The notes under the pieces are model-generated. The model searched no databases. It saw nothing but the letters and a program-made list of their open reading frames with translations, and had not been told where the DNA came from. A DNA stretch of 64,000 nucleotides from Chlorobiota bacterium. Lineage in GTDB: Bacteria > Bacteroidota > Ignavibacteria > OLB7. Numbering within the stretch: position 1 is the stretch's first letter; every line of letters starts with the position of its first letter. This document shows, in pieces, positions 51,502-60,753 of the stretch. The translations under genes were made by a program, and so were the position numbers. Where the stretch lies: assembly GCA_016788565.1 (NCBI GenBank), contig JAEUSP010000019.1:1-64000 (forward strand), in the 5' to 3' direction.

Positions 51502-52443
51502 TTACTCAGCCGACATCATTTCTTGCACGCAGGCTTCCACACTGGTGGCAAGCCCAACTAGGTCGTATCCCCCTTCCAGAATCATCACCAATCGGTTGCT
51601 GCAATGTTGGCTGGCCAGCCGCAACGCTCTGTTCGCCATCTGGCGGAACCCATCTTCAGAAACTTTCATGCTGGCCAACGGGTCGCGGCGGTGGGCATCG
51701 AACCCGGCTGAGATCAGCAGAAACTGCGGCTGAAATTTGGTAATTGCCTCTTCAACTTCATCGAATGCTACGGCATACTCAGCATCGCCGCAACCCCCAG
51801 GAAGTGGGATGTTTCGTGTGGCTCCAATCCCCTGACCTGTTCCCTGCTCGTTGCGTAATCCGGTTCCGGGATAGAGTGGGTGTTGGTGAATGCTGATGTA
51901 CAGAATGCTGGGATCGCTTTCCAGAATATGCTGGGTTCCGTTGCCGTGATGAACATCCCAATCCAGAATAGCCACCTTCGCCAATCCGTACTGGTGCTGC
52001 AAGTAGCGCGCAGCAATCGCCACGTTGTTGAACAAACAGAACCCCATCGCCGCCGAATGCTCGGCATGATGCCCCGGCGGGCGAACCGCAGCAAAGGCAT
52101 TGCGGCATTGTCCCAACATCACCGCGTCGCAGGCAGCAATCCCGCCGCCAACTGCCAGCAACGCAACATCAAACGACTCACGCCCGACGTGAGTGTCGGG
52201 GTCCAGATAGCCAGAACCTGATTGAGCCGCAGCTTCCACGTTGGCAATGTACTCTGCAGAGTGAGCCAGCTCAATCCACCGGCGTTCGGCTGGCTGCGGT
52301 TGGATGTGGTGCAGCTGCTCCCACACTCCCGAATCCTGCAACTCCACCACGATTGCCCGCAACCGGTCGGGGCGTTCGGGGTGGCTGATGCTGGCATTGT
52401 GCAGCAGGTAGTTGGGGTGATAGATGAAGCCTGTGGCCATCAC
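51502..52443 (-). CDS. Histone deacetylase-family enzyme (acetoin utilisation/acetylpolyamine amidohydrolase type)
   Basis: 313 residues. The HDAC-superfamily motifs are plain: HPERPDRLRAI, RPPGHHAEHSAAMGFCLFNN (tandem His), ILDWDVHHGNGTQHI (metal Asp and His) and GFDAHRRDPLASM. They form the zinc-dependent deacetylase site. Bacterial members act on acetylpolyamines, acetoin-related substrates or proteins, which the sequence does not separate. It precedes no partner acetyltransferase here. It lies 21 bases after serS on the minus strand. Confidence 0.92.
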   Translation of the reverse strand: MMATGFIYHPNYLLHNASISHPERPDRLRAIVVELQDSGVWEQLHHIQPQPAERRWIELAHSAEYIANVEAAAQSGSGYLDPDTHVGRESFDVALLAVGGGIAACDAVMLGQCRNAFAAVRPPGHHAEHSAAMGFCLFNNVAIAARYLQHQYGLAKVAILDWDVHHGNGTQHILESDPSILYISIHQHPLYPGTGLRNEQGTGQGIGATRNIPLPGGCGDAEYAVAFDEVEEAITKFQPQFLLISAGFDAHRRDPLASMKVSEDGFRQMANRALRLASQHCSNRLVMILEGGYDLVGLATSVEACVQEMMSAE

Positions 52444-52464
52444 GTTTCTGCCAAGCCGGATAGG

Positions 52465-53739
52465 TTAATTTTTGGGAACGATGCGCTCACGTCCACCCAT
52501 TAATGGGCGCAGAACTTCGGGGATCAGCACGGTTCCATCTTCTTGCTGGAAGTTTTCCAAGATTGCCAGAATCGCACGCGGGACAGCCACGGCAGTTCCG
52601 TTCAGCGTGTGGACAAAACGGGTGCTGTTCTGCTCATCGCGGTAGCGGACCATCAGCCGGCGCGATTGGAAATCGGTGCAGTTGCTGGTGCTGGTCACCT
52701 CACCATATCCATTTTTGGACGGCATCCATGCTTCAATATCAAACTTCCGGTAGGCCGGCCCGCCCAGGTCGCCAGCGGCAACATCCAACACATGGAAGGG
52801 GAGGCCAAGCTCGGTGAAAATTTCCACCTCAATATCAAGCATCTGCTGGTGCATTGCCTCACTTTCTTCGGGTGTGGTGAAGGCGAACATCTCCACTTTA
52901 CTGAACTGATGGACGCGGTACAGCCCACGTTGCGCCGCGCCATGCGCCCCCGCTTCGGTGCGGAAGCAGTGGCTGAAGCCAACCATCAGAATCGGGAGTT
53001 CTTCCTTGCGGAGGATGCGGTCTTTCAACATTCCCCCCAGGGTGATTTCGGCGGTTCCAATCAAGCAAAGATCAGTGTCGGCAATGCTATAAACCTGCGT
53101 TTCTTCGCCACGCGGATTGAAGCCAATCGCTTCCAGAATGCTGGCGCGGGCAAGGTCCGGGGTAAGGTACGGGGTCCAGCCACGAGCCACCAGCTTGCTC
53201 ACGGCGTAGTTCACCAACGCAAGCTCTAACAACGCCCCTTCGTTTTTCAGATAGTAGAATTTTTGGCCGGTGACGGTTCCGGCATTTTCAAAATCAAGCA
53301 GCCCCAACTCCATCCCCAGCGTCACGTGATCCTTTGGAGTAAAGGTGAACGTTGTGGGCTGACCATGCAGCGCAATCACCTTACTATCGGCCTCGCCGCC
53401 GGCGGGAACAGCGGGGTGAGTCATGTTGGGGATGTTGCGTGCGGCGGCCATCAACTCGTCATCCAATCGGCGTTCATCGGCCTCCAATCCTTCCAGCTGA
53501 AGTTTCAGTTGCTTGCCATGTTCAATCAGGGATTGACGTTGTTCGGGTTCCAGCTTTCCCTTCATTTTCTGCGAGGTCTCGTTCCGTTCGGCGCGCACCG
53601 CTTCTAATTGCTGGATCACCCCATTGCGTTGCTGGTACAGGGTTGCCACCAGATCAGCATCGGCATTGCGAACGCCACGGAAGGCAATGTTTTGGCGAAC
53701 AAGATCAAGGTTGTCGCGGATGAATTTTAGGTCAAGCAT
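52465..53739 (-). CDS. serS: Seryl-tRNA synthetase
   Basis: 424 residues from ATG 53739 (MLDLKFIRDNLDLVRQN, the standard start). The N-terminal coiled-coil arm spans about residues 30-110, and the class II core holds motif 2 (CFRTEAGAHGAAQRGLYRVHQF) and motif 3 (LNGTAVAVPRAILAILENFQ). It charges tRNA-Ser with serine. An in-frame start at 53862 was rejected since the arm would gain a long unrelated leader. HDAC-family gene follows closely. Confidence 0.97.
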   Translation of the reverse strand: MLDLKFIRDNLDLVRQNIAFRGVRNADADLVATLYQQRNGVIQQLEAVRAERNETSQKMKGKLEPEQRQSLIEHGKQLKLQLEGLEADERRLDDELMAAARNIPNMTHPAVPAGGEADSKVIALHGQPTTFTFTPKDHVTLGMELGLLDFENAGTVTGQKFYYLKNEGALLELALVNYAVSKLVARGWTPYLTPDLARASILEAIGFNPRGEETQVYSIADTDLCLIGTAEITLGGMLKDRILRKEELPILMVGFSHCFRTEAGAHGAAQRGLYRVHQFSKVEMFAFTTPEESEAMHQQMLDIEVEIFTELGLPFHVLDVAAGDLGGPAYRKFDIEAWMPSKNGYGEVTSTSNCTDFQSRRLMVRYRDEQNSTRFVHTLNGTAVAVPRAILAILENFQQEDGTVLIPEVLRPLMGGRERIVPKN

Positions 53740-53803
53740 GGAAGGTTGATGGATTGTTTTTTTTGGATTGATCGAGCAGCCGAATCCAGCGATTTCTGCG
53801 GGG

Positions 53804-53811
53804 CGAATATA
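53804..53811 (-). promoter_or_regulatory. Candidate -7 element TATATTCG
   Basis: Degenerate TAnnTTTG on the minus strand, 65 bases before ATG 53739 of serS. Confidence 0.35.
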
Positions 53812-53922
53812 CCTCGGCGGGGTGTTGGCGTGGAGTTCGGGGTTGTAATTGGTAGGAACCACCCACCGATCACTTTACACATCAACACCACACAAACCAA
53901 GCTACGCAGCGGAGTTGTTCGT

Positions 53923-53930
53923 TATTTTTG
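53923..53930 (+). promoter_or_regulatory. Candidate -7 element TATTTTTG
   Basis: Exact TAnnTTTG, 93 bases before the GTG start of guaA. Confidence 0.45.
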
Positions 53931-54023
53931 CCGCTTGTTTTTCGTTCGTGCCTTCCCCATGCTGGATGTGTGGGGAGGCACGTATCGTTCCCAGTAAAAC
54001 CAGCGACAAACCAAGGCAAATCC

Positions 54024-55568
54024 GTGACACATGCCGAACGCATCCTGATCCTTGATTTTGGCTCGCAATATACCCAGCTGATTGCTCGCAAAGTCCGTGA
54101 GTGCGGGGTGTATGCGGAAATCCACCCGTTCAACATTCCTCTTGATAAAATTCGGGAGATGTCCCCGGTTGGCATTATCCTTTCTGGCGGCCCATCCTCG
54201 GTGTACGGCGAAGATGCACCACACTCCGACCCCGGGATTTTCGATCTTGGCACTCCGATTCTTGGCATTTGCTACGGCCTTCAGTTGATTGCTTACCAGC
54301 TTGGCGGGGCCGTTGACCGCTCGGCCAAACGTGAGTTTGGGCGCGCCCATTTGCAGGTTGATCGCGCCGATTCGCCGCTGTTTATTGGCTTGCCCGATCA
54401 GTCGGTTGTTTGGATGAGCCATGGCGACTCGCTGACGGAAATCCCTTCCGGCTTTGAAGTGATTGCTCATACCGCTAACGCCCCAATCTGCGCCGTTGCC
54501 AACGAAAGCCGTTCCATCTATGGTGTCCAGTTTCATCCAGAAGTTCATCATACCCCCAACGGCGTTCAGGTTTTGAAGAATTTTGTTTATGGAGTTTGTG
54601 GCGCGGCAGGGGGGTGGAACGCTACTGCGTTTATCGAAGAAGCAAAACGTGAGATTAGGGAGAGCGTTGGAAATGGTCGCGTAATCTGCGCGCTTTCTGG
54701 TGGCGTGGATTCCAGCGTGCTGGCGGTGTTGCTGCACCAGGCAATCGGCGACCAAGTTCATTGCATCCATATTGATAATGGGCTGATGCGGCTTGGGGAA
54801 TCGCAGCAAGTGGTGGAGATGTTCCGCGAACGCTACCACATCTCACTTGATTTTGTTGATGCCAGCGAGCTATTTCTTTCCCGTCTGGCCGGCGTAACCG
54901 ACCCCGAACGGAAGCGAAAAATCATCGGCACAACGTTCATTGAGGTGTTTGAGGAGGAAGCCAAAAAATTTGCCGATGCCGAGTGGTTGGGGCAAGGGAC
55001 GCTCTATCCTGATGTTATCGAATCGGTTTCTTTTAAAGGGCCATCGGTGACAATCAAAACTCACCACAACGTTGGTGGGCTGCCGGAACGGATGAAGCTG
55101 AAGCTGATTGAGCCGTTCCGTGAGTTGTTCAAAGATGAGGTTCGGGCGGTTGGGACGGAGCTTGGGTTGCCGGATGAGTTTCTCTATCGGCACCCGTTCC
55201 CGGGGCCTGGGCTTGCGGTGCGCGTGCTGGGGGAAGTCACCCGCCAACGGTGCGATATCCTGCGCCAAGCCGACGCAATTTTCATGGCAGAACTTCACCG
55301 TTCCAATCTCTACCGTGAAATCTGGCAGGCATTTTCTGTGCTTCTGCCGATTTCGTCGGTAGGGGTGATGGGGGATGAGCGGACGTACGAGAACGTCTGC
55401 GCCCTGCGTGCAGTCACCAGCACCGATGGAATGACGGCTGACTGGGCGCACATTCCGTACGAAGTGCTGGCGCGCGTCTCCAACCAAATTATTAACGAGG
55501 TTCGCGGTATCAACCGTGTCACGTATGATATCAGCTCCAAACCCCCAGCCACCATCGAGTGGGAATAA
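54024..55568 (+). CDS. guaA: GMP synthase (glutamine-hydrolysing)
   Basis: 514 residues from GTG 54024, preceded by AAGG. Class I glutamine amidotransferase domain with the nucleophile in [13 protein letters not shown] and HPE in [10 protein letters not shown]; then ATP-pyrophosphatase domain with [13 protein letters not shown]; then the dimerisation domain ending PPATIEWE. It converts XMP to GMP. Upstream in-frame sequence to 53928 lacks family resemblance. The gene is followed 47 bases later by pepA. Confidence 0.97.
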   Translation: MTHAERILILDFGSQYTQLIARKVRECGVYAEIHPFNIPLDKIREMSPVGIILSGGPSSVYGEDAPHSDPGIFDLGTPILGICYGLQLIAYQLGGAVDRSAKREFGRAHLQVDRADSPLFIGLPDQSVVWMSHGDSLTEIPSGFEVIAHTANAPICAVANESRSIYGVQFHPEVHHTPNGVQVLKNFVYGVCGAAGGWNATAFIEEAKREIRESVGNGRVICALSGGVDSSVLAVLLHQAIGDQVHCIHIDNGLMRLGESQQVVEMFRERYHISLDFVDASELFLSRLAGVTDPERKRKIIGTTFIEVFEEEAKKFADAEWLGQGTLYPDVIESVSFKGPSVTIKTHHNVGGLPERMKLKLIEPFRELFKDEVRAVGTELGLPDEFLYRHPFPGPGLAVRVLGEVTRQRCDILRQADAIFMAELHRSNLYREIWQAFSVLLPISSVGVMGDERTYENVCALRAVTSTDGMTADWAHIPYEVLARVSNQIINEVRGINRVTYDISSKPPATIEWE

Positions 55569-55615
55569 CAACAACAGCAACTTCTAACATTCACATATTC
55601 ATAAAACAGAACATC

Positions 55616-57109
55616 ATGAACTTCACTGTTCAACAGCTTCAGGCTGAGAAGATTACGGCTGATGCCGTTGTTGTGCTGGTTCCGCAATCGGAAGAGAGCT
55701 TCTGGGACGGTTCAGCAGAACTAAAAAAACTTGCCGAAGCCGCAGGCCCACTGCTAACATCAGGCGATTTCACTGGCGCGCGCGACACCAGCGCGGTGGC
55801 CTACACAAGCTGGAAAAAACTTCCCCGGATTATCCTTGTTGGTTATGGCGAAACTGGCCAAGTCTCCCTTGAAAAACTCCGTCGCGCTGGCGCGCTGGCA
55901 ATTCAGCGTGCGGCTGGATTAAAGTGCAAAACTCTTGCCGTGGTTCAACCAACCATTGCCGGCTTTACACCGGCCGAACTTGCCCAAGCAATCAGCGAAG
56001 GGCTTGCTTTGGGGGTCTATTCTTACGACAAGCATATCTCCCAAAAACCGAATGGTGGTTCCCCATCGCCCGATAAAGTCACCCTGCTTGGCCTTGATGC
56101 CGACCAAGTAAAAGGGATGAAAGTTGGCGTAGCAACAGGGAAAGCAGTGTCGGATGGAGTGATCTTGGCACGCGATTTAGCGAATGCGCCCTCCAACGAA
56201 ATTGACCCACAAACGCTTGCTGCACGCGCAAAAGAACTTAGCAGCGTTGGGATAAAAGTCACCGTTCTGAGCAAAGCTCAGATTCAAAAATTAGGAATGG
56301 GGGGATTGCTGGCCGTCAGCCAGGGCGGACCAATGCCACCATCGTTCATTATCATGGAGTGGCATGGTGGAGCGCGCGGCGAGCAGCCAATCGTGTTTGT
56401 GGGAAAAGGGGTGACGTTCGATTCGGGGGGCATTTCGATAAAGCCCGGCGCAGGCATGGCCGATATGAAGTTAGATATGGGGGGCGCAGCCGCAGTGATT
56501 GGAGCAATCCAGAGCATCGCCACATTGAAGCTGAAGCGGAACGTCATCGGGTTGGTAGCTGCAACGGAGAATATGCCGTCGGGAACAGCATTCAAGCCGG
56601 GTGATGTTATCAAGCACCTGAATGGCAAAACCTCCGAAATTGACAACACGGATGCCGAAGGCCGCTTGATCCTTGCCGACGCGCTAACCTATGCCGACCG
56701 CTACAAGCCACAAGCAGTGATTGACCTTGCCACCTTGACAGGGGCTTGCCTCGTCGCGCTTGGCAACGTCGCCAGCGGCTTGATGGGGAACAATCCTGAG
56801 CTAAACAACCGAATCCGCCAAGCTGGCGACCGGACTTACGATCGTGTGGTGGAGCTTCCACTGTGGGAAGAGTATGAAGAGTTAATCAAAAGTGATGTTG
56901 CCGACGTGAAAAATTCTGGCGGGCGGGGAGCCGGGACTATCACCGCTGCATTGTTCTTAAAAACATTCATCGGCAACTACCCCTGGGCACATATTGATAT
57001 TGCCGGCACGGGGATGACCTCGCGTCCATCTGGCTACATCAACAAAGGGGGAACAGGAGCAGGGGTGCGGTTGCTGGTTGATCTTGTGCAGAACTGGAGC
57101 AACCTTTAA
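55616..57109 (+). CDS. pepA: Leucyl aminopeptidase (M17)
   Basis: 497 residues from ATG 55616. Metal-binding motifs are as in family M17: VFVGKGVTFDSGGISIKP, NTDAEGRLILADALTYAD (signature) and the catalytic Lys region; the C-terminal hexamer domain ends HIDIAGTGMTSRPSGYI and GVRLLVDLV. It removes N-terminal residues from peptides; some members also bind DNA. Possibly co-transcribed with guaA. Ended by the hairpin at 57149. Confidence 0.95.
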   Translation: MNFTVQQLQAEKITADAVVVLVPQSEESFWDGSAELKKLAEAAGPLLTSGDFTGARDTSAVAYTSWKKLPRIILVGYGETGQVSLEKLRRAGALAIQRAAGLKCKTLAVVQPTIAGFTPAELAQAISEGLALGVYSYDKHISQKPNGGSPSPDKVTLLGLDADQVKGMKVGVATGKAVSDGVILARDLANAPSNEIDPQTLAARAKELSSVGIKVTVLSKAQIQKLGMGGLLAVSQGGPMPPSFIIMEWHGGARGEQPIVFVGKGVTFDSGGISIKPGAGMADMKLDMGGAAAVIGAIQSIATLKLKRNVIGLVAATENMPSGTAFKPGDVIKHLNGKTSEIDNTDAEGRLILADALTYADRYKPQAVIDLATLTGACLVALGNVASGLMGNNPELNNRIRQAGDRTYDRVVELPLWEEYEELIKSDVADVKNSGGRGAGTITAALFLKTFIGNYPWAHIDIAGTGMTSRPSGYINKGGTGAGVRLLVDLVQNWSNL

Positions 57110-57768
57110 GCGAACGCGGAACCACGCAGTAGTTTTACCCTCATAACAGAAAGGGCAGTTCATCCACCATGAATTGCCCTTTCTTGTTATTGGCGTTTTG
57201 CACTATCGGCTTAAACAGCATCCCACCACATCAAACAAGCAGAGCAATGCCACTATGTTTCACGAAACACCGACTTGCAACCTGCGTTTTTTGAAAAATT
57301 TAAGCGGCTGTTTTCCACAACGATTTCCACAACTCCACAACACAACGGTAAAACAAGGTGGGATTGAAGGTGTGAAACCCATTGACTATCCATCATCTAA
57401 TCAACGTTATCCACCTACTTGTGGAAAGAGTGAATGTTTTCCACAAGTTTTCCGACCCGAAACATTGTTGTTTTTGGGGCTTTTTTCGCCAGAATAAGTT
57501 TTCCTCAATAGTTATCCACTCTTCCACATTCTCATTAACCATAACAATACTATAAATTATTTTTCTTTGGAAGTATAGAAGAAGAACAACTAAGACAAGA
57601 TAGTAATAGGTAGTGTGGAACATAAGCCAACAATATAATGCCAGATAGGATTGGCATTGAAATTTTGGCAATCAACCAAGACAATTTTACAGCATTCACC
57701 TTATGGCATAATGGTTGAGAGGGTTGGAGTTCTACTGTTATCACAATCACCTATTTAACCAGCTACCT
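57110..57768. other. Probable replication-origin region (oriC)
   Basis: 659-base gap with no gene. After the pepA terminator it holds several DnaA-box-like nonamers: TTTTCCACA at 57311 and 57437, ATTTCCACA at 57323, TTATCCACC at 57407, inverted CTTTCCACA at 57428-57420, and TTATCCACT at 57512. The following 150 bases are strongly AT-rich (57540-57690), which would suit a DNA-unwinding element. The nearby mnmE-mnmG pair with two parS-like sites points the same way. The minus-strand frames here are not called as genes. Confidence 0.65.
57149..57195 (+). terminator. Rho-independent terminator after pepA
   Basis: 15-bp stem with one mismatch (GAAAGGGCAGTTCAT 57149-57163 with ATGAATTGCCCTTTC 57169-57183), loop CCACC, followed by TTGTTATT. 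Confidence 0.8.
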
Positions 57769-58224
57769 ATGCGCCAGAACGACGAATGGTTAAGAACGTT
57801 TGAAGAAGTTGCCGGAAGGATCAAAGACTTTATCAAAACCAATGTTCAGGTGGATATTGATCCCCCTAAAACTGAACCGTCCTCAATCTCTTATCCTCCA
57901 ATCGCTGTTTACTACGATGCCGGTGGGGTTCATATCGCCGCCGAGCTACCAGGGATGACAAAACAGGAGATAGCTATTTCACTAACTCCAGACGATGCAG
58001 TAGAGATTTCGGGGAGTAAGCGTGACTTGATTGATACTAATCAAGCTGTGGTACAAACCAACGAACGCTACAAAGGGGAGTTTTGCCGCAGAGTAAAGCT
58101 CCCAAAGAGGCTTGATCTGGACACTGCTAATGCTTCAGCTTCATACACCGATGGAGTGCTTCACATCTATATCCCTCGGCAAGCTGCGCCGCGCAAAGCA
58201 GGCACAACAATCATCATTGAATAA
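57769..58224 (+). CDS. Small heat-shock protein, Hsp20 family
   Basis: 151 residues from ATG 57769. An alpha-crystallin domain is clear: [19 protein letters not shown], then [19 protein letters not shown] and the terminal [13 protein letters not shown]. The N-terminal region is short and charged ([17 protein letters not shown]). Hsp20 proteins hold unfolded clients for Hsp70. dnaK starts 44 bases later, so a shared heat-shock transcript is likely. No CIRCE or other heat-shock operator was recognised. Confidence 0.9.
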   Translation: MRQNDEWLRTFEEVAGRIKDFIKTNVQVDIDPPKTEPSSISYPPIAVYYDAGGVHIAAELPGMTKQEIAISLTPDDAVEISGSKRDLIDTNQAVVQTNERYKGEFCRRVKLPKRLDLDTANASASYTDGVLHIYIPRQAAPRKAGTTIIIE

Positions 58225-58268
58225 CCAATACACAAGTACCAATACACGAGATCAAGGAGCATCAAATT

Positions 58269-60164
58269 ATGGGCAAAATCATTGGAATTGACCTTGGAAC
58301 CACAAACTCAGTGGTTGCTGTCATGGAGGGGACTACCCCTACGGTTATTCCAAACAGCGAAGGAGCACGCACAACTCCTTCTGTTATCGGGTTCACAAAA
58401 ACTGGTGACCGAGTTGTCGGCCAAGCTGCAAAACGGCAGGCGGTGACCAACCCCAAGAACACTATCTACTCTATCAAACGGTTCATGGGGCGTACTGCTG
58501 CCGAGGTGAAAGAAGAAGAGAAGATGATCCCCTACGAGGTAGTAAGTGGTGAAGGTGGCACAACAGTTCGTGTTCGCATAGACGACCGCCTTTATTCGCC
58601 ACCAGAAATCTCGGCCATGGTTCTGCAAAAGATGAAGCAGACGGCCGAAGATTATCTGGGTCAAAAAGTGACCGAGGCGGTTATCACTGTTCCGGCATAC
58701 TTTAACGACTCACAGCGTCAAGCCACAAAAGATGCAGGTGAGATTGCTGGGCTTCAGGTTCGCCGCATTATCAACGAGCCAACAGCCGCGGCACTTGCCT
58801 ACGGGATGGATAAAAAAGGGCAAAATCAGAAGATTGCGGTGTTTGACTTGGGAGGAGGAACGTTCGACGTTTCCGTCCTAGAGTTAGGAGATGGCGTTTT
58901 TGAAGTAAAATCAACGAATGGAGATACTCATCTTGGTGGGGATAACTTTGACCAACGCTTGGTTGATTTCCTAGCCGATGAGTTCAAGAAGAGTGATGGA
59001 GTAGATTTGCGGAACGATGCAATGGCATTGCAACGCCTGAAAGAAGCTGCCGAGAAAGCGAAAATTGAGCTTTCCCAGTCGCTTCAAACAGATGTGAATC
59101 TTCCATTTATCACCGCAACCGCTGATGGGCCAAAGCACTTGAACGTTATGATAACTCGAGCAAAGTTCGAGCAACTTTGCGAGGATCTATTCAAACGGAC
59201 AGTTGCACCGCTGCAGCAAGCACTGAAAGATTCTGGCTTGGGGCCGCACCAGATTGATGAAGTCATCTTGGTCGGTGGTTCCACTCGTATCCCGAAAGTA
59301 CAGCAGATGGTTCGGGAATTTTTTGGAAAAGAACCTAACCGTGGCGTGAATCCGGATGAAGTAGTTGCGGTTGGTGCGGCAATTCAAGGAGCCGTTCTTT
59401 CAGGTGATGTCCAAGACGTTTTGCTGCTGGACGTGACACCGCTAACCTTGGGGATTGAGACGTTAGGTGGGGTGATGACACCGATGATCCCATCAAACAC
59501 AACCATTCCAACGCGGAAATCGGAGATTTTTTCCACAGCTTCTGATAGTCAGCCATCTGTGGAAATCAATGTTCTTCAAGGCGAACGCCCAATGGCTGGG
59601 GATAATAAGTCGCTCGGGAAGTTCCATTTGGATGGTATTCCTCCAGCTCCGCGTGGTGTTCCACAAGTTGAGGTCACCTTCGATATTGATGCCAACGGCA
59701 TTTTGAACGTTTCGGCAAAAGATAAGGCGACTAACAAGGAGCAGACTATCCGCATCACATCATCAAGCGGTTTGGCAAAAGATGAAATTGAACGGATGAA
59801 GCGCGAAGCCCAAGAAAATTCGGCGACTGACCGGAAAAAGAAAGAGGAGGTGGAGCTACGAAATCAGGCTGACCAAACGGTGTTTACCACAAAGAAGCAG
59901 CTTCAAGAATTAGGCGACAAGATGCCTGCCGATGGAAAAGCACGTATTGAGGCTGCAGCTGAAAAGCTGGAAACAGCCCTGAAAGGCGGATCAATAGATG
60001 ATATTCGCACTGCTAAAGATGAGCTTGACCGTGCTTGGAGTGAGGTTTCACAGAAGATGTATAGTGGCGGGGATTCTTCGGAGTCATCATCAACAAATAC
60101 TTCAAATGAAGAGAAGAAAAACGTTGAGGATGCTGACTATACAATCGTTGAAGATGAAAAATAG
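58269..60164 (+). CDS. dnaK: Chaperone DnaK (Hsp70)
   Basis: 631 residues. Family signatures: [11 protein letters not shown] at the start, [18 protein letters not shown] and [17 protein letters not shown]; the substrate-binding domain with its linker ([19 protein letters not shown]) and the helical lid follow; the tail is acidic. Length is normal. DnaJ and GrpE genes are not adjacent. GC content is lower than in the left half of the window. Confidence 0.98.
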   Translation: MGKIIGIDLGTTNSVVAVMEGTTPTVIPNSEGARTTPSVIGFTKTGDRVVGQAAKRQAVTNPKNTIYSIKRFMGRTAAEVKEEEKMIPYEVVSGEGGTTVRVRIDDRLYSPPEISAMVLQKMKQTAEDYLGQKVTEAVITVPAYFNDSQRQATKDAGEIAGLQVRRIINEPTAAALAYGMDKKGQNQKIAVFDLGGGTFDVSVLELGDGVFEVKSTNGDTHLGGDNFDQRLVDFLADEFKKSDGVDLRNDAMALQRLKEAAEKAKIELSQSLQTDVNLPFITATADGPKHLNVMITRAKFEQLCEDLFKRTVAPLQQALKDSGLGPHQIDEVILVGGSTRIPKVQQMVREFFGKEPNRGVNPDEVVAVGAAIQGAVLSGDVQDVLLLDVTPLTLGIETLGGVMTPMIPSNTTIPTRKSEIFSTASDSQPSVEINVLQGERPMAGDNKSLGKFHLDGIPPAPRGVPQVEVTFDIDANGILNVSAKDKATNKEQTIRITSSSGLAKDEIERMKREAQENSATDRKKKEEVELRNQADQTVFTTKKQLQELGDKMPADGKARIEAAAEKLETALKGGSIDDIRTAKDELDRAWSEVSQKMYSGGDSSESSSTNTSNEEKKNVEDADYTIVEDEK

Positions 60165-60181
60165 AAGAGTGTGAACTAATC

Positions 60182-60222
60182 AAAAGAGCGAAACCGTCAT
60201 TGGTTTCGCTCTTTTATTTTGA
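60182..60222 (+). terminator. Rho-independent terminator after dnaK
   Basis: 14-bp stem AAAAGAGCGAAACC (60182-60195) with GGTTTCGCTCTTTT (60202-60215), loop GTCATT, then ATTTTG. Confidence 0.9.
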
Positions 60223-60276
60223 TCCAGCTACTATCTTGCTTCAGTAGAACATGTCGCCGTCCAAGTTTCCCATCAT

Positions 60277-60642
60277 TTATGGTTTGCTTTGTTTAAGCAA
60301 GCTAAACTTTAGATGAGGTGTTGTTGGGTTATTGGTGAAAACGTCAATAACGACGGGTTGCAGCGTGTCCATCCTTTCTAATGAAACAGATACGTAGATA
60401 TCTCCGGGATGCTCCTTCGTTGCCTTGTTCTTTTGAACATTCGCCAACACGCAACCACAGCTGGGATGCAGTTTTTCAATAAAGACTGCGCTATCTGTTT
60501 CGTTGACTAATCGAACATGCAAGCTAACATACCGCGCTGTATCGGTAACAACGACTGATTCTGGCTCCAAACGAATAGCTGCTGGTTGTGGGAGCAATCC
60601 CAAAATCAGAGGCCACAGTTGAAATAGCGGGTAAAAGTTCAT
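60277..60642 (-). CDS. DUF1573-family secreted protein
   Basis: 121 residues from ATG 60642. The short N-terminal hydrophobic stretch (FQLWPLILGLLPQPAAI) is probably a signal peptide. The family motif HPSCGCVLANV and a terminal strand pair (VVIDVFTNNPTTPHLKFSL) identify DUF1573, an Ig-like domain of unknown function common in Bacteroidota. It is the only minus-strand gene among plus-strand genes near the presumed origin. TACCTTTG (60671-60664) is its likely -7 element. Confidence 0.85.
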   Translation of the reverse strand: MNFYPLFQLWPLILGLLPQPAAIRLEPESVVVTDTARYVSLHVRLVNETDSAVFIEKLHPSCGCVLANVQKNKATKEHPGDIYVSVSLERMDTLQPVVIDVFTNNPTTPHLKFSLLKQSKP

Positions 60643-60663
60643 TGTGTTGAAGAAGTAGGAGAG

Positions 60664-60671
60664 CAAAGGTA
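60664..60671 (-). promoter_or_regulatory. Candidate -7 element TACCTTTG
   Basis: Exact TAnnTTTG on the minus strand, 21 bases before ATG 60642. Confidence 0.45.
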
Positions 60672-60753
60672 GGCAATTTTGCCTTGAAATTGCCCTTCAG
60701 TTTAGTTGATCACTACCAAGAACAAGGCAATCCATTATCGGTTTAGGCACGAA

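Larger units (their letters stand above)
53740..54023. other. Divergent gap between serS and guaA
   Basis: 284 bases. Minus-strand TATATTCG (53811-53804) and plus-strand TATTTTTG (53923-53930) suit divergent promoters. No purine riboswitch or T-box was recognised. Confidence 0.5.

Noticed and set aside
53740-54023. Purine riboswitch or T-box leader before guaA or serS
   Set aside because: No conserved riboswitch core or T-box sequence (TGGNACC) and no terminator/antiterminator pair was found.
57393-57750. Minus-strand open frames in the candidate origin
   Set aside because: They span DnaA-box-like sites and AT-rich DNA; the products are hydrophobic low-complexity without a start signal.
57690-57768. 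CIRCE-type heat-shock operator before hsp20
   Set aside because: No TTAGCACTC/GAGTGCTAA inverted repeat is present.
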